64,000 bases of DNA, taken from Branchiostoma floridae. Lineage: Eukaryota > Chordata > Leptocardii > Amphioxiformes > Branchiostomatidae. Of the stretch, positions 1-12,720 are shown piece after piece. Numbering within the stretch: position 1 is the first letter of the stretch; each line of letters starts with the position of its first letter. Location: the NCBI RefSeq assembly GCF_000003815.2, contig NC_049990.1, positions 5,102,626-5,166,625 on the forward strand, in the 5' to 3' direction. A model generated the notes under the pieces. It did no database searches and had not been told where the DNA came from. It saw nothing but the letters and a program-made list of their open reading frames with translations. The position numbers and the translations under genes were made by a program.

Positions 1-1296
1 TTCTATCTTGTTTGGATCACAGTTGGATGATGTGTACATTTTGTTATAATATTCAGCTTGTAATAACAAAATTTGTTTTGCGTTTGTAACAACTGTGTCG
101 TCTTCTTTTATAATTTCAGTAATGTTTTTTTGTTCGTAATTTCTCCTTTCTAAATTTAGAAAATATCTTGTGTTCCTCTCCCCTTCTTCACACCATTTAC
201 TTTTACTTCTAATCATTGCCCCTTTTGTTCTTTGAGTGTGAATCTCACTTAATTTTTGTTTTACTTTTGTAAGGTTTGACAAAGCTATTTTTGTCGGGTT
301 TAAGTCACAGTCTTTCTGTAGTTCGTTAAGTTGGAGTTCTAGTTCTCTTTCCAAATCTCTATTTTCCTTGGCTTTTTGTTTTGCATATTTTATGGTAAAC
401 CCTCTAATTTCCAGTTTTATCATATCCCATTTTAAAGACAGGTCGTTTATATATGAATAATATCGGCTACATACAACAATTTTATTTTTCAACTGGACTG
501 TAAATGTTTCATCAGACAATAAAGAGTTATTAAACTTCCAAAACCCAGGACCTCTTGGTTTATAACAGGAAGACGTAAGGGTTAATGATACAGCCCTGTG
601 GTCTGGAACAGGTGCATTTATTATGTCGGTTTTAGCAATCTTATCTTCATTTACCTCTATCAACCAATAATCTAACCTGCATTTAATGGAATAATCTGCG
701 TTATTCCAAGTATATCGTCTTGTATTCAAGTTTTGTTCTCTCCATATATCCTTTAGGGAAAAGCAATCCATTAATGACTCTATCTCTTTGATAACATGTT
801 TTTTTTCTATTACAGGCTTGCCTCCCTCCTTATCGTGCACCTGTAGAGCTATGTTTAGATCTCCTCCAAGCAAAATATCTCCTTCACAGAAGTGGGTAAT
901 GTTATGTTTTAAATTTTGAAAGAAGGCAATCTGTAGAGTTTCATTATTAGGCGCGTAAACATTGATCAAACTAAATTTCTTATTTTGTACTTGTATATTA
1001 GCAAAAATGAACCTGCCTTCACTGTCTATTTTACATGCAACTGTATGGAGAGACATCCTTGGATTAAACATAATCATAACACCTTTGCTATGGACTGTAC
1101 CATGTGCCATAATGGTCTTGCCACCCCATTCCTGTGACCAATATTTTTCACATTTGGCTGACGAAAAGGTTTCTTGAAGAAAGATTACATCATACTTTTT
1201 CGCATGTAACCATCTAAATAAGTTTCTCCTTTTAAGTACATCGTTAAGGCCTCTGACATTGATCGAGACGCATTCTAACTTATATGAACTAATCAT
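1..1296 (-). mobile_element. LINE (L1/Tx1-like) ORF2 start: APE endonuclease plus start of reverse-transcriptase region, runs off left edge
   Basis: Read on the minus strand, an ATG at 1296 opens 432 codons without a stop up to position 1. The product starts with an apurinic-endonuclease fold: SINVRGLND near residue 10, IFLQETF near residue 40, a GDLNIAL motif, a TWNNADYSIKCRLDYWLI segment and PVPDHRAV near the end of the nuclease. These are the usual catalytic blocks (N, E, D-x-N, R-D-Y, D-H) of LINE endonucleases. A basic linker follows with the W-C-E-E-G-E-R-N-T-R-Y-F signature that precedes the reverse-transcriptase domain in L1-type elements. The reverse transcriptase itself lies outside the window. 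The frame is intact, suggesting a relatively young copy. No ORF1 was found upstream between 1300 and 2400. Placement in the L1/Tx1 group is inferred. Confidence 0.85.
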
Positions 1297-3640
1297 GTAA
1301 CCCTTGATCTTAAGGTTACTCATAAGCCTTGTGACCCCGCGCTGGGAGGGTCAGGGGTTTAGTCTCTTCTAAACGCTCTAGCGTTTGCAGTTTTGAACCT
1401 AAGCCCATGAAATTCACACACAATACATAAAAACATGTTAGAATTTCTACTATGTTGATATCTTGGGCAGGTTATGGATAATTTATTAAGAAAATGGCAT
1501 CAAAAATGAACTTCCGGGATAGAAAGCCGCTATACGATTGGGACAAATATAGTGCCTGAAAACATGCAAAACTTGCCAAAAACTTGGTCACAAACAATAA
1601 CCTATGTACCAACACATGTACTCATTGTATTATTGTAGTTATATTTTACCAAATATAAAAGAAAATCAAGGAAAAATGCTTGATTTTCTTCCAAAACTTC
1701 GCGCGGTGTGGCAAGCTCTTGCTTTCACAGAGTCCTCATTCAAATCTGCAGGCACTCGGCTTACATGTTACTTCACCACTTGGTCTTTCCATATAAGGCA
1801 TGGCCCCAAGGAATACCGAGAATTAATGTCCCAAAAAGAAAGGTTTCTGTTGGCTTACGGCTCTCCGAATCCTCCCCGAATCCTCCCGAAGGTTAATGAG
1901 GTGTCAATCACATACACTAGGAGAACCCCTGGGACAAGCAAGCCTCTTCCGCCCGGCATGCTATCCACACACATGTTGTGGATTACGTACTAAGAGCTAC
2001 CACTGAAAACTGTGGAAAACACTGTAAAGAAAAGACAATACTAGGTATTTTATATGACTAAAAAGGTCCAAGAAGTTTTAGACTCTGTAGCATGTAATAG
2101 TAATTGTGTTTGTATGAGAACTATAGCCTTTCAGAAGCTCTGTGGCAGTCTGTTGACTGATTGGCTGTAGTTTTCTCCTTACTGTGGGCTATACCAAATG
2201 TATCCAAAGATGGAAAGAAAATAAGTACAGATTTATTGAATCGTGGTGTTTTGTGTATTTACTTTCATGTAATAGGTGTGTAGATGTTTTTACTAATACA
2301 TGCTTAAAAATTCAATCATATTTTATAAGTTTTAATACAGATATAAAAGCATGCCTATCTCCTCTATGTTGGAGTTTCCCTGCATATTTGATCAAGTGTG
2401 CATGTCCTGGACCTGTAGTATTGTCACTCACTCATTCATGGCCCACATCATACAGGTCGAGAAATATTCCAATGGAAAGGTAGATACACGCTAATTTGTG
2501 CCACAACCTCTCTGATTTTATAGTAATTTGGTACATAAAGTGGTATTATGCTTTCCAAGTTGCATTTCAACCAAAGAAACCAAGCATGATATACGACCCG
2601 ACCGACCCTACCTCTGCACCACAGGTGGTACAGCTTGTCACCGCCCAGGCCAGCAGGGCAAGATCTGATAAGGCCTGGCCTGGCCACTTCGGGGGAACTC
2701 GGAAATCGGTTCCACATGAGTGATTCTCTCCCTTATGAGTAACCTTAATGAAACAATATTGGGGCTTGCCACAGAGATAGAGCAGTTACAGGACATGAAA
2801 ATAAAGGACCTATTGTCCGGATAACAATTGCAGTTTTTAAGCACAATATCTGCTATGAGACGGATAATAGAAAAGTAACAGAAAAACAAACCAACAAAGG
2901 TAAGTTCCAGGTATCGGCGTGTGTTCTTCTTTTCTTTGTAATAATGATGCAGTTCTAGGAGCCTACTATAATCCTCCTGGGAAAGTTTGAAAGTGTGTGT
3001 TGTCGCAAGTCAAGGTCCTCTCATCACCCGTTTACGCGGACGACTGCATCTCCGAAATTCCTTAGTCAGCTGTTCGCATAAATCAATTTACATAACAAAT
3101 CCTAGTCACATGTATCTGCAGCTGTTCGGAATAAGTGCTCTTATTCAAGAGAAAAACAGAATCATAACAAACTTGTTTGTCGCCCAGTAGTCGAATATTT
3201 TGTGTCCGATTTTCCTTGACTACCTTCCATCGTTAATTCAAGGCGTATTTTCCAGGAGATGACAGAAATATAGCACGTTTTCTTCCAGTTTATGACGCTG
3301 AGGTAGTTTTTGTACCTTGAACATTCCATTCATATTCAAATGAGTCCGCTGAACTGAGATGCGTGTTCGTACACGTTGAAGAAATTCCAGGTTACACATA
3401 TCCTATTTTGATCGCAGTGAGAGCGCAGCTTACTCTAGTGAAAAGGAGACCTTAGGTAGCAGGGCCTGTCAGAGTGGATGTACTTAGACTGACAGCTGAG
3501 AGGCAGACAAATGAGCGGGAGTCGCCGGAGTAAATTCCGACTGTTCTCTCCCACGAGCCCACCCCACAGGGCCGCGCTGACCCTGATCTAATGCGGCGAA
3601 TTGTTGTGGTGCACTCTTGCACAGCTACCGCGCTCTGAAG
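1297..3640. other. Non-coding DNA, no supported gene
   Basis: Short ORFs here (up to about 130 codons) have no recognisable domain and no consistent splice context. The first part may be the 5' leader of the adjoining LINE. I see no RNA gene. Confidence 0.5.
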
Positions 3641-3641
3641 T

Positions 3642-4022
3642 CTAAAGGTGGTATCTCACTGCACTTGGGGCACTGGTGCGGCACTGCGGGGTTCGAAAGA
3701 TTACTCTAGCAAATTTCAGATATTTTCCATACGCTTTGTGTATTTTGCTGTCTTCTAAGTCATACTTTTACGTATTACTCAATATCTGAATTATAAAAAA
3801 AAATCGACAACAGTACCGCAATGAACGAACCCCGCAGTGCCGCACCGGTGCCCAAAGTGCAGTGAGATACTAATCTCCAAGCAGATCCTACGGTGCCATA
3901 AGATAGTATCAAAGCTGGCCAGGGACTATAGCCGGCTAAGGGAGTCAAACGGGCACCTATGGGGAGTTTGATACTATACATAACGCACCGTGGATCTGGT
4001 TCGAGATTAGTGAGATACCACA
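3642..4022. mobile_element. Long-TIR MITE, copy 1 (with nested insertion)
   Basis: The left end begins ggtggtatctcactgca and continues through ggcactggtgcggcactgcgg to ggttcg. The right end is its inverse (cgaaccccgcagtgccgcaccggtgcccaaagtgcagtgagatac), giving terminal inverted repeats of about 45 bp with few mismatches around an AT-rich core. There is no coding capacity. Homologous copies lie at 6296-6540 and 12866-13072. The right TIR is interrupted at 3871-4009 by a second element. Confidence 0.8.
3871..4009. mobile_element. 139-bp MITE nested in the right TIR of the larger MITE
   Basis: The insert begins TAATCTC and ends GAGATTA, a perfect 7-bp inverted terminus. It is flanked by the 9-bp direct repeat GTGAGATAC (3862-3870 and 4010-4018), read as a target-site duplication. 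Removing the insert and one repeat restores the end of the host element (gtgagataccac). Inside is a second inverted pair, agtatcaaa and tttgatact. The superfamily is not identified. Confidence 0.7.
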
Positions 4023-6295
4023 TTTTGGAGATACCGCCTTGAATGGTAAATAGTGACTAAATACGTTCCAAGCAGATATCTGTGGCTCCTGTCTGTTTGT
4101 TCGCATTTTCTGTGACGTTGTTCATGTATTGTCGGCACTGCCGTAGTCAGAGATAGCTGGGGAAAGCGGGAAATGCTAGAACGACTCCCAAAACAACAAA
4201 ATCAGACCCCTAACATCTGCTTGAAGATTGATGAGCTTGACAAGACCTTCCCGTTCAATAATACACCAGCTGCCAAGGTGTCAGGGGTGAGGAGTGAAGT
4301 GAGCAGTCTGCACCTAACACTGCCGAAAAGTTACAAATCTCATTGTCATCACATTTAAAATGATGTTAAAACAACGTGCCAAAGTAGCATTCTCGTGTCA
4401 GAAATAGAATACACGATACACAATTACTCATGTTCTGAATGTTTTGAACATGACCAATGATTGATTTTATAGAGAGAAAATCATATCGTTGTATATAAAT
4501 TGTGGATCCTGGCGAGTTTGCAGACTTGAGGTCACACCCAAAGGAGTTTGCTTTCAAATTACAAAAGGGAAAGGAATTCAATGCCGTGACATAACCTACA
4601 CGTTTGTATTCTGTATATTGATTTTACCAAGCTTATTTTGGCATCAGGTTTCTACCACGTTGACATTGAGCGATTTCGGTGACGAAACCCCAACCAAATC
4701 ACATGTATGGGTAGCCCACACAGGGTCGTAGGGGTAACAGGCTGACAAAAACAATGTGACAGCTTTTTGAATCCGCCATATATTCATCAAAGCAAGTCGT
4801 ATTTTTGCCAAGAGAGCACGAAATTAAAGACACTGGGTGTTTCATAGTTAATCTTACTCCTCCTCAATTGTGATGGAGTATGGCGTTTCTTTTTAAGTTG
4901 CCAGTAATACTGGCACGTGGTCTGCTTTACTGTGTTTTCAGCCATGCACACCTAGCCATCGCTACTCTTCTCCATTTGTGTACTGGGTTCTTTTATGTGT
5001 GGAGATCGACGGCTGAAGCTCTCCGATACATGGAGCCATCAGCTTTACGTCCCCATCCGAACGAACTTATGCGATCCTTACAAACGTGCCCGAGCGGGTG
5101 TGTTATTCGAATAGTTTGTAAACCTAAACCTCAAGCTCCCTTCTTTCGCTTGACAATTCATCTTCTCTTCCTGTCTTTTTTTTGGGGGGGGGGGGGGATT
5201 GGATACTATTCATAGTTGCGTTGGTAAATTAAACTAACAGTTAACGGATTAAAACACCGATGGATTTTGAAGGCTACCCCAATGCAAACGTTCCTTTACA
5301 CGGGCCTCGAACAACATCAAACTTCGTGCAAACTTATACTTAACCCTAATCCTGAGCCCCGGTTTCACATGAGAGACTTCCGACAACATTCCTTCCAGAG
5401 GTACGTATACTGAACACGGCCCGTTAGTGTGATGACTGGGGTTAAAACCTTAGGCAAGGTCACCAAGTAGAGACAGAAAACACAGCCACGCATCCTTGCT
5501 GTCGGACAATAGGGCACTTTTGGAAGAGTTCAGAAACTTGACCTTTATGGCTCCGGATGTCTTACTAAGGTATGACTGCGGTGCGATAGATGTCGAAAAC
5601 GGTCTTCACCACAGGTGTAACATCATAAACACGCGTTTGCGTCAACATTTTTTAAAACATTTCTAATGTTAACGGACATTGGTGTTTAGAGGTTCAAATG
5701 TATACGTAGGACTGTAAAATGTTGATTGTGTGGCTCAATATCAGTACAGCTACCCTGTTCAAGACCTCTCTGACTGCAGCCTTTAAACAAAACAAATAAA
5801 GCCATTGATATTATTGGAACACCTAAACGCTCATTGAAATACACAACGTGGCTCTAATTTTTACTTGTGCTGAGGACCTTGAACGAAGGTATAGCAGTCA
5901 CAAAGAGGACATATGCATTATATCACACTGATAGTACTACAGGCAAGGGCAATGCCCTCGCCATGCTTGTGGTCACGCTCTGTGGGTGAAATCAATAAGG
6001 CATGTCTCCTGATTCCTTTTAGACACAAGGACAAGATGAAGGCTAACACTTAGCTGCATGTTGATCAGTTTATAGTGGTAGCGTTTTGGTATATCAAATA
6101 ACTCCTGCGGTGGGGATACTTTATTTCATTCAATGACTATCTCGGGATAAGGTCACAGAAGAAAGGTAGCGACAATCGGTCATTCTCAATGAGTCGCCAA
6201 GGTTCGCGTTTTCAGCCAGACATTAGCACATCTGGTCCCATCTACAATTCTTGGTACGTGTGATGGGTTCTTTTTCGTACTGAGATTTGTTGCCT
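4023..6295. other. Non-coding DNA, no supported gene
   Basis: It contains a poly-G run near 5187-5200 and short ORFs, the longest 111 codons at 4880-5215 and truncated into the poly-G tract. None shows a domain, and I do not support any as a gene. Confidence 0.5.
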
Positions 6296-6540
6296 AAAGG
6301 TGGTATCTCACTATAATTGCGGCACCGGTGCGGCACTACGTATACGGGGTCCGAAAGATTACTCAACGAATTTCAGAGATAAAGAATTTTTCTTACGTTT
6401 TGTGTATTTTGCTGTCTTCTAAGTCATATTCTTACGTATTACGCAATATTTAAATTTTAAAAATTGGCGAACATAATACAACAATGCCGCAGTAAACGAA
6501 CCCCACAGTGCCGCATCGAGTGCAGTGAGATTCCACCTTT
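6296..6540. mobile_element. Long-TIR MITE, copy 2
   Basis: It opens with aaaggtggtatctcact and closes with agtgagattccacctttat. The internal gcggcactac and cgaaccccacagtgccgca segments match the TIRs of the copy at 3642-4022, and the AT-rich core (cttacgttttgtgtattttgctgtcttctaagtcata, in parts) is also shared. The element is non-autonomous. Confidence 0.75.
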
Positions 6541-6727
6541 ATTCATCGAAGTGATCGAACTTTGCCAAAATCTCTGATGACGTCTCAAACGTCCATCTGG
6601 CTAAAGTCGGAGTGACTCAACAAAGCATGTTGTGACTACGATTACAAGATAGTGACAAAATGGATTGTCATGGTCATTACTCATCTTGTCCGTTATATCC
6701 GAGGGCGCTCTAGTTTAGACAAACAAG

Positions 6728-6934
6728 ATGATAACCTGTCAGGTAGGCGACTCTGTGCTTTTATCTCTCAATGACAATAATGTTTACATAAAACAGAAAG
6801 TCGTTAAAGTAAGTACGCGGGAGTATCCTGATAACGTAGCAAAGTCAAGGTTTGTCGAACTTTTCAAAACATCAAAGTCTAGATTAGCTAATGATTCACT
6901 CGCGTTTGGCACATACGATGATACTCAAACCTAA
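6728..6934 (+). CDS. Possible first exon or short ORF of unknown function (weak)
   Basis: An ATG at 6728 (context caagATG) opens 68 codons starting MITCQVGDSVLLSLNDNNVY. A consensus donor (AAA|GTAAGTACG) lies at about 6808, so the first 27 codons could be a genuine first exon. No downstream exon could be joined and no family is recognised. It could equally be chance. Confidence 0.15.
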   Translation: MITCQVGDSVLLSLNDNNVYIKQKVVKVSTREYPDNVAKSRFVELFKTSKSRLANDSLAFGTYDDTQT

Positions 6935-6940
6935 CATGGT

Positions 6941-8200
6941 AAAGAATCACAGATTTCGTCATACACGTACTGTACTTCTTTTCTTACAGCATTTTTACTT
7001 GGGTAAAAAAACGACCACAGCGACCCCCTCTTCATTCTCACACCCACACTGGGTAAGGTTTCATTGACTGATAATCCAGACCGAAATTATGACGACGATG
7101 ATGTATGATAAATTTGATATTATAAAGATAACCAAGTCGATATGGATTACATGTATCTTTTTGTAGAGGATTAGTAACGTTACATACAAAATGTACAAGT
7201 CCCCTGTGGCAGGGCTGGCGGCAAAAGTTGGTCCGGGAAAATAGTTGAAATAGTTGTCAAAGCAATAAACATTACAGTCCTTTAAATCGTTTTCATACAT
7301 GTAACAGAACGTTGAAATTTTATGAAGGCTCAAAAACACAAAGCCTACCGATCTCTCTCTCTCTCTGTACAGATAGACAGACACTAGATCATGTGACTAC
7401 TCTTTATATAGGTAATATATGGATTAATGGATAGACATACATGTAGAAAAGGATGGGTAGGCAGATAGATAGATAGATAAAGGTTTTTGTACGGCATTTT
7501 TCTTATCGAGCCTTCTCACTTGTTCAGTTAAATTTTAAATCAAGTAATATTTTATGCTCTCAACGATTGGTGTACTATATGCTACTGTAAAAGAATAATT
7601 ACGCTAAACAAAGTTTAATATAGACAATATCTTAAGAAGCATAGTTGATTTTAAATAACAGCAAGTGGATAAAAGATATAATGTTGTAATGTAGTAAGGC
7701 TGTCAATGACAGTCAATTGCAACCTGATTGTATTTTCCAGTGCAATTCAGTGCATGTGTTTGCGTGCACTGCGAAACTGTAAAACTTTGTGTGTGAAATA
7801 ATAAACCAAATCATCATCTCATTGATCAAGTTGAGCACTCTAACCACGTGCCTGTATTTTTCAACAAAAACGATTCTGCCCTTCGCCTCAAACACCGTCC
7901 CCTTGACCCCACGGTAAGGAAGCCGCAATGTTTTACCACACAGAACGGACTGGAAACGTTCCATTAGCCACGGTGTGTTTTCAAAGTCATCGAAGCGTGG
8001 CAAGTCTTAATCCAGCTCAAACCCCAGGACTATTCATTACCGCAGTGTTGTCAGGCCAGCAGTCGCCAGAAGTAAGTCAGGGATCAGGGCTCTCATCCAG
8101 CCCGGCTCCGAGGCGAGCTCAGGGTCGGACTTACCCGCCTGTAACCAAGATAAATACTTGGCGAAGGCTACCGGTGAACTTCGATACACGTTCAGTCGTT
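6941..8200. other. Mostly non-coding, with simple repeats and one unexplained minus-strand ORF
   Basis: There is a CT-rich run near 7350 and a (gata)n tract near 7465-7482. A minus-strand ORF at 7713-8003 (96 codons, with segments PWLMERFQSVLCGK and GTVFEAKGRIVFVEKY) has protein-like composition in its first 60 codons but matches no family I recognise. It may be a relic of a mobile element. Confidence 0.3.
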
Positions 8201-8204
8201 TTGT

Positions 8205-8480
8205 GTTGATGTGATGGTTAGGGTGTTTGGCTCAGAACCGAGTGGTCCTGAGTTCGACACCCTTGACATGCCACCGACGTTATGCCTTGTGAAAGGCGCT
8301 TAATAGCACAACTTTCCTTACTCCACTCAAGTGTAAAAATTGGCACCTGGCTTCGGTTGGAGAGGTAAATTGCGGTGGAAAAAGAGGGATGGCCCCGGCC
8401 TTTAAGTTTCAAGTAACAAGCTCTATCTAACTTTTCCCTCTCTGATGGGCATGCTGTATTGGAAACATACTTTCCGAGCA
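8205..8480 (+). mobile_element. tRNA-derived SINE (probable)
   Basis: The head resembles a tRNA: ggttagggtgtttggctcag works as an A-box region, and gagttcgacacccttga is close to the B-box consensus GGTTCGANNCC. After it come gtgaaaggcgcttaatagca and a segment with actttccttactccactcaa and tggcacctggcttcggttgg. A second tRNA-like head occurs at 21100-21185. No tRNA gene is claimed because acceptor-stem pairing was not evident. Confidence 0.45.
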
Positions 8481-9787
8481 AGCCGTCGTGAATTAATTTT
8501 TGTTCATTGTCTCTTATTACATTGAATGAACTACTTCGTCTGACATCCAATACGGTTCAATAAAACTCAAGTCTGTGGCGGCAGGGGTGAACAGTGTCGG
8601 TTCCCCAAATAGATAAACGAGTTCACAGACAGTGCCTTCAAGGCAAAGATGTCATCCTCAATTAAGGTAGAGAGTGGTGCTTGTAGCTGGAAGTAGGACA
8701 AGCGCGACTTCGCTATGGTTTTTGCTTTCAAGTAAGCACACCGGCCATCCCTGCTTTTCTTGACATGTGTGACGTGCAGAAGTTTGACTAGCCTGGATGC
8801 CAGACTGTTTCTAGGGCCTATATACAGCACACCTCTTCGGCTGTAGGACCAACATGCCCCCAATGAAATTCTACAGCATCCCCCTGATAGATATTATTGA
8901 GATCGGGCCGTAGACTGGTATCCAGTCTAAAGTTTGACGCCCTTGAAGCTTCCCATACAGTCGGCTGCTGTCAGTCCACTTCCGAAGTTACTAATGCGAC
9001 CCTCGCATCTTGTCGGATCGGGGTTGAACAAGGTGGTCTTTTAACTTTTCTATGCAGTCATACATGTACTAAATGGTATCACATTCATCAAAGCATACTT
9101 AGATTGCGTGCAAACTGAAAGCTAAATGCTTACATATACATCGATCTACAGTTTCAAATGTACCCAAAATACCCACACCCCCGTAGGTGTTCTGTTAAAA
9201 CAACAGACCACGAATACCTCAGAGTTCAAAGTTTATCTTTCCTTGTAAGTGCCACTCCCAATTGACCTTGCATTTTAGAGTTCAGTAACTTAGAGTAAGC
9301 CAGCTGGTTTATGTCCACATATCGTTCTAAAAGCCGGTCAGGGTTAGGATCAGAATGTTTCACCCCCAGGTGTTTTCTTGGAGTTTGGACAGTTTTAGAA
9401 AAACGGTCTTTCGTTAGATGCCAACTGGAGTAAAATACGGCCTCAAAAAATTGATGTTGTGTTTCCGATCACGTGAACAAGTAAGGGATATTCTTAGATT
9501 TCTTCGGAATTGGTCTAAGAAATACAATTTAAGTAAAACTGAAAAGCATAAGAACATTCAGTCTGATACTTCAACATTGTTCTTTTGATTGTACAGAAAT
9601 GATATATACCTTATGCAAGCACAAGTATTGCCAGACAACGATTCTAAAACGTTGTGGACCTCTTAGACAACAGATCAGAAAGCTTTGCTTGGGGTCGAAC
9701 CTCCGGGGTCGGTCAGCCATGTAAACGGAAGCACAAAATTTTTTTCTCAAGACCTAATCCTGATCAATGCTATCTTCCCCTTTGCAG

Positions 9788-11092
9788 CTGTTACCATGGT
9801 TACCGTGGCTCGTGCCCAGGACAACACGATCTCGTACACAGGGCTCTGTGGTCCCACGGCCTGCTGCCAATCACAGGAGAACGAATACGTCAGACTGCAG
9901 GACATGATGGTTCTTCTGGTCCGGCAGGTGGCGCTTCTGCAACACGCTCTTGGTGAGGGTTATCCATTGTAGCTGAGATAGTCCATGTTAAACAGCATAA
10001 CTTCAAAACGTATTAATAGATCGTCACGAGATTCATTATGTAATTAGGTCCAGATCTACCAAATAAATGATGAAATTTCGGGCACCCTTGGCGGCTTTCC
10101 TTGGTACCAGGCAGAACTTCTTCTTTTTTGTCATCTCATCATTGGATTGGCAAAGTACATGTACATTGTATGGCCACTATTTTGGGCTTGTAGACAGATT
10201 TGTCTGCTCGGGAATTCGAAGACGCTATATTCCTTTTGAAGCGCCGGGAAGCTGTTGGCAACTTTGGAAGAAAATACTAATAGTAAGTGAAGAAGGAGTT
10301 GATTCTTTGTCTTCTGTTTCAGGAGCGGACCCTGACTTCTACTGGGATCTGTCGGGTGGGTGTTCCATCACGGACCGCCAGCGTGCACCATGCACGGACA
10401 TGTGCAGCTCCAACACCATCTACGCCAACGTCGGGCTTCGCCCTGGACGTGCCAGTGGCGTGCTGCAAACCATCCCCGGTCCTGACGGCCGACACTGTGC
10501 GGTCTCTCTCACCGCCAGCCTGAAACAGTCCATCGATCTAGGAAACTTCCGCGCCACGTGCATCTCTCACCACGGTCTGTGCGGACAGACGGGTTTTACC
10601 GTGTCCGTCTGGCTCAAGATACCGAAGGAAGCGAACAACGGACGTGTATACCTGCTCTCGTCCGGAGGACAAACTGGGAGCGCCCGAGGTTTCTCTGTCT
10701 ACGCCACGGGGAACCAGTATAGCTACACCCCGAGCAACAAGTTTGTCCTAACGGTGTACCTGAAGCATAAGGACCTGGCCTGGAGGGTTGACACGTCAGA
10801 GGTGCCGGACAACACCTGGTTTCATCTGGCCTTCACTTGGACACGCGCCCTGGGAACGAGGGTCTACGTCAACGGCAACCTGGTTGGTCAGGGGTTCGGG
10901 CGACCCACGGGGTTCTCCCAAAACCATGGCAACACGAACCTCGTCTTGGGACGGTCCAATCAGAAGGAGCAGTTTCACGCCACGGCAGCCTTCAGTAACC
11001 TGAAGATTTTTACGCGGGAACTTACGGCTTCCCATATTGCATTGCTTCATGAAGAGATCAACGCCATTGGTGTTGGGTCACGTGACTTCTAA
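9788..11092 (+). CDS. Secreted LamG-like (concanavalin-type jelly-roll) domain protein, last two exons
   Basis: Exon 9788-9952 follows the acceptor cccctttgcag and ends at the donor CTTG|GTGAGG. Exon 10323-11092 follows gtttcag and ends at TAA. Phases agree (G|GA at the junction) and give 311 codons. The first exon starts with the end of a signal peptide (VTVARAQ, likely cut before DN), then short Cys-rich and amphipathic segments (residues LQDMMVLLVRQVALLQHAL, probably a coiled coil). The second exon holds a Cys-rich stretch and then a LamG/pentraxin-like beta sandwich with FTVSVWLKIP, NTWFHLAFTW, VYVNGNLV and FSNLKIFTREL. The Trp/His strand followed by an N-G turn is typical of Laminin_G_3 domains. 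The exon with the start codon is not identified; reading straight through the acceptor also gives a hydrophobic stretch (ILINAIFPFAAV) but no ATG. The ligand is unknown. Confidence 0.75.
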
Positions 11093-12720
11093 ACAGTATT
11101 GTAGTGCGCTAAACTGTGATACCATTCCCAGAAACCTGACGATAATACTGACTGTATGCTTGAAATAGCTTTAAATCATATCAAATGTGATTCAAACTTC
11201 TTGAAATCTTTAACTAGCCGGAAAAAAATCATATGGGAAAGAAAATGCTTGTCTGGTACAGGTAATCTTGAGTGTTACTAGTACATGTATGCAAACATGT
11301 TTTTCAGTCCAAGCTGGAACTACTTCTCTTCTTCTCTACTTCTGATTTTTGCTTATATTAAGTGAAGATAGTTAACGTGATGATAAACTGCAAAGTACAT
11401 TTAGCTACTTACTGTCATTCTCTTATTGTAAGTATTGATCGTTATATCCTTTGTTTGTTATAATCTGATTCACTTAATCGCTAACTTTGCTGTAAATATG
11501 ATAGTCAAACACAAGGCATGGTGTGTTGTCCCATTGACAATGTTTCCATATCCAGGTTTATTCCGCAAATTTCTACAGCAGCAACAATCCGTATTGAGCC
11601 ATCCAATTTGTAATACACAAACATTTTGTAAACAAAAAAAAAAGCACAGAATATACTTCACTTTGCTATCTTATTATGTCAAAGCTAATATAGGGCTGCT
11701 TTCTATTACAAATATCTTGGAAGGTTTCATGGTACATTCAATTTGTATTCAACTATATCTTGTATTCTTCAACGGCAATAGACGATACACTTTCTCATAG
11801 CAATTTGCTACTGTTCCAAATGCATTTTCATTAGTAATGCATACACTGTAAAAGCTGACAATGTTTTTCATAGATCACATTGCATGCTGGTAGGTGCAAA
11901 GCAATATGGGTAGAAAAAGGAGACATAGAACATTATAATGACAACAGAGACCGGTGCAGTACACATGAACCACATACATGTACGTGTTGTCATGATAGAC
12001 GATGTTGCTTAGTCTTTGCGCTACCCATAATGCTCCACAGCTCCCAGCATGCAATGGGATCTGTGATTCTGACTAGGTTGTAAGATTACAAGAATGAGCA
12101 GAGAAGCACACAAGCCTGTACAACCAACCTGTTTTTCTGGGTATAAATACTATTGAAAGGGCAAAACACATATCCAGTTGCTTCAGTAATTGCTATTAAT
12201 GGCGTATCTTACTACCTGGATGTCTAACCTTCATCGACACAAAACAAAAGGTTTCGTACAAATAAATTGTGACCTTCTCTTACATGTACAATTGTGGAAA
12301 ACATGATAGCAAGTAAAATAGTTTTCTTCTAAACCTTAGTGTTGAAAATTCCTCCTTCTTGTGTTTTTACATGCTACATTGCTCCCATATCGTGTATATA
12401 ATCATAAACCTATTGGTAGACATTTACATGCCAAGACTTGCCAATAATCACAAAATCTTGACTCTTATAGACTTTAGCAAAGCTGTATGTAATAAGTATG
12501 TGGTACATTGTATACTGTGACACATTGCTTCACTCGGACAGAAAGGCTCTATATATTTGTTCACTTAGTGTGCATATCATTTGACAGCAAATCCCAACAT
12601 AAAAATTCGTAAAACCCCCCAAAAGTCAAATATTCTCTACTTGGTACTTCCCAAATCGGACACATACATACAACATTCTGGAACAGTCCAACAGACTGGA
12701 GGGGTGGGTAGGAAGAGTGC
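11093..12720. other. Intergenic region between the LamG gene and SUCLA2 (convergent 3' ends)
   Basis: The 3' flanks of a plus-strand and a minus-strand gene meet here. The DNA is AT-rich with no supported ORF. A dispersed repeat shared with 28.4-28.8 kb lies at 12169-12239. Confidence 0.6.
12169..12239. repeat. Dispersed repeat, copy 1
   Basis: The segment contains catatccagttgcttcag, tacctggatgtctaacc and ttcatcgac. The same sequence order occurs at 28405-28515 and 28690-28822. It is probably the end of a retroposon family. Confidence 0.55.

Noticed and set aside
4880..5215. 111-codon hydrophobic ORF on the plus strand
   Set aside because: It ends in a poly-G tract, has no domain and no splice context.
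8205..8275. Possible tRNA gene
   Set aside because: A- and B-box-like words are present, but no clear acceptor stem or anticodon arm was found and the flank continues as repeat sequence, so a SINE fits better.
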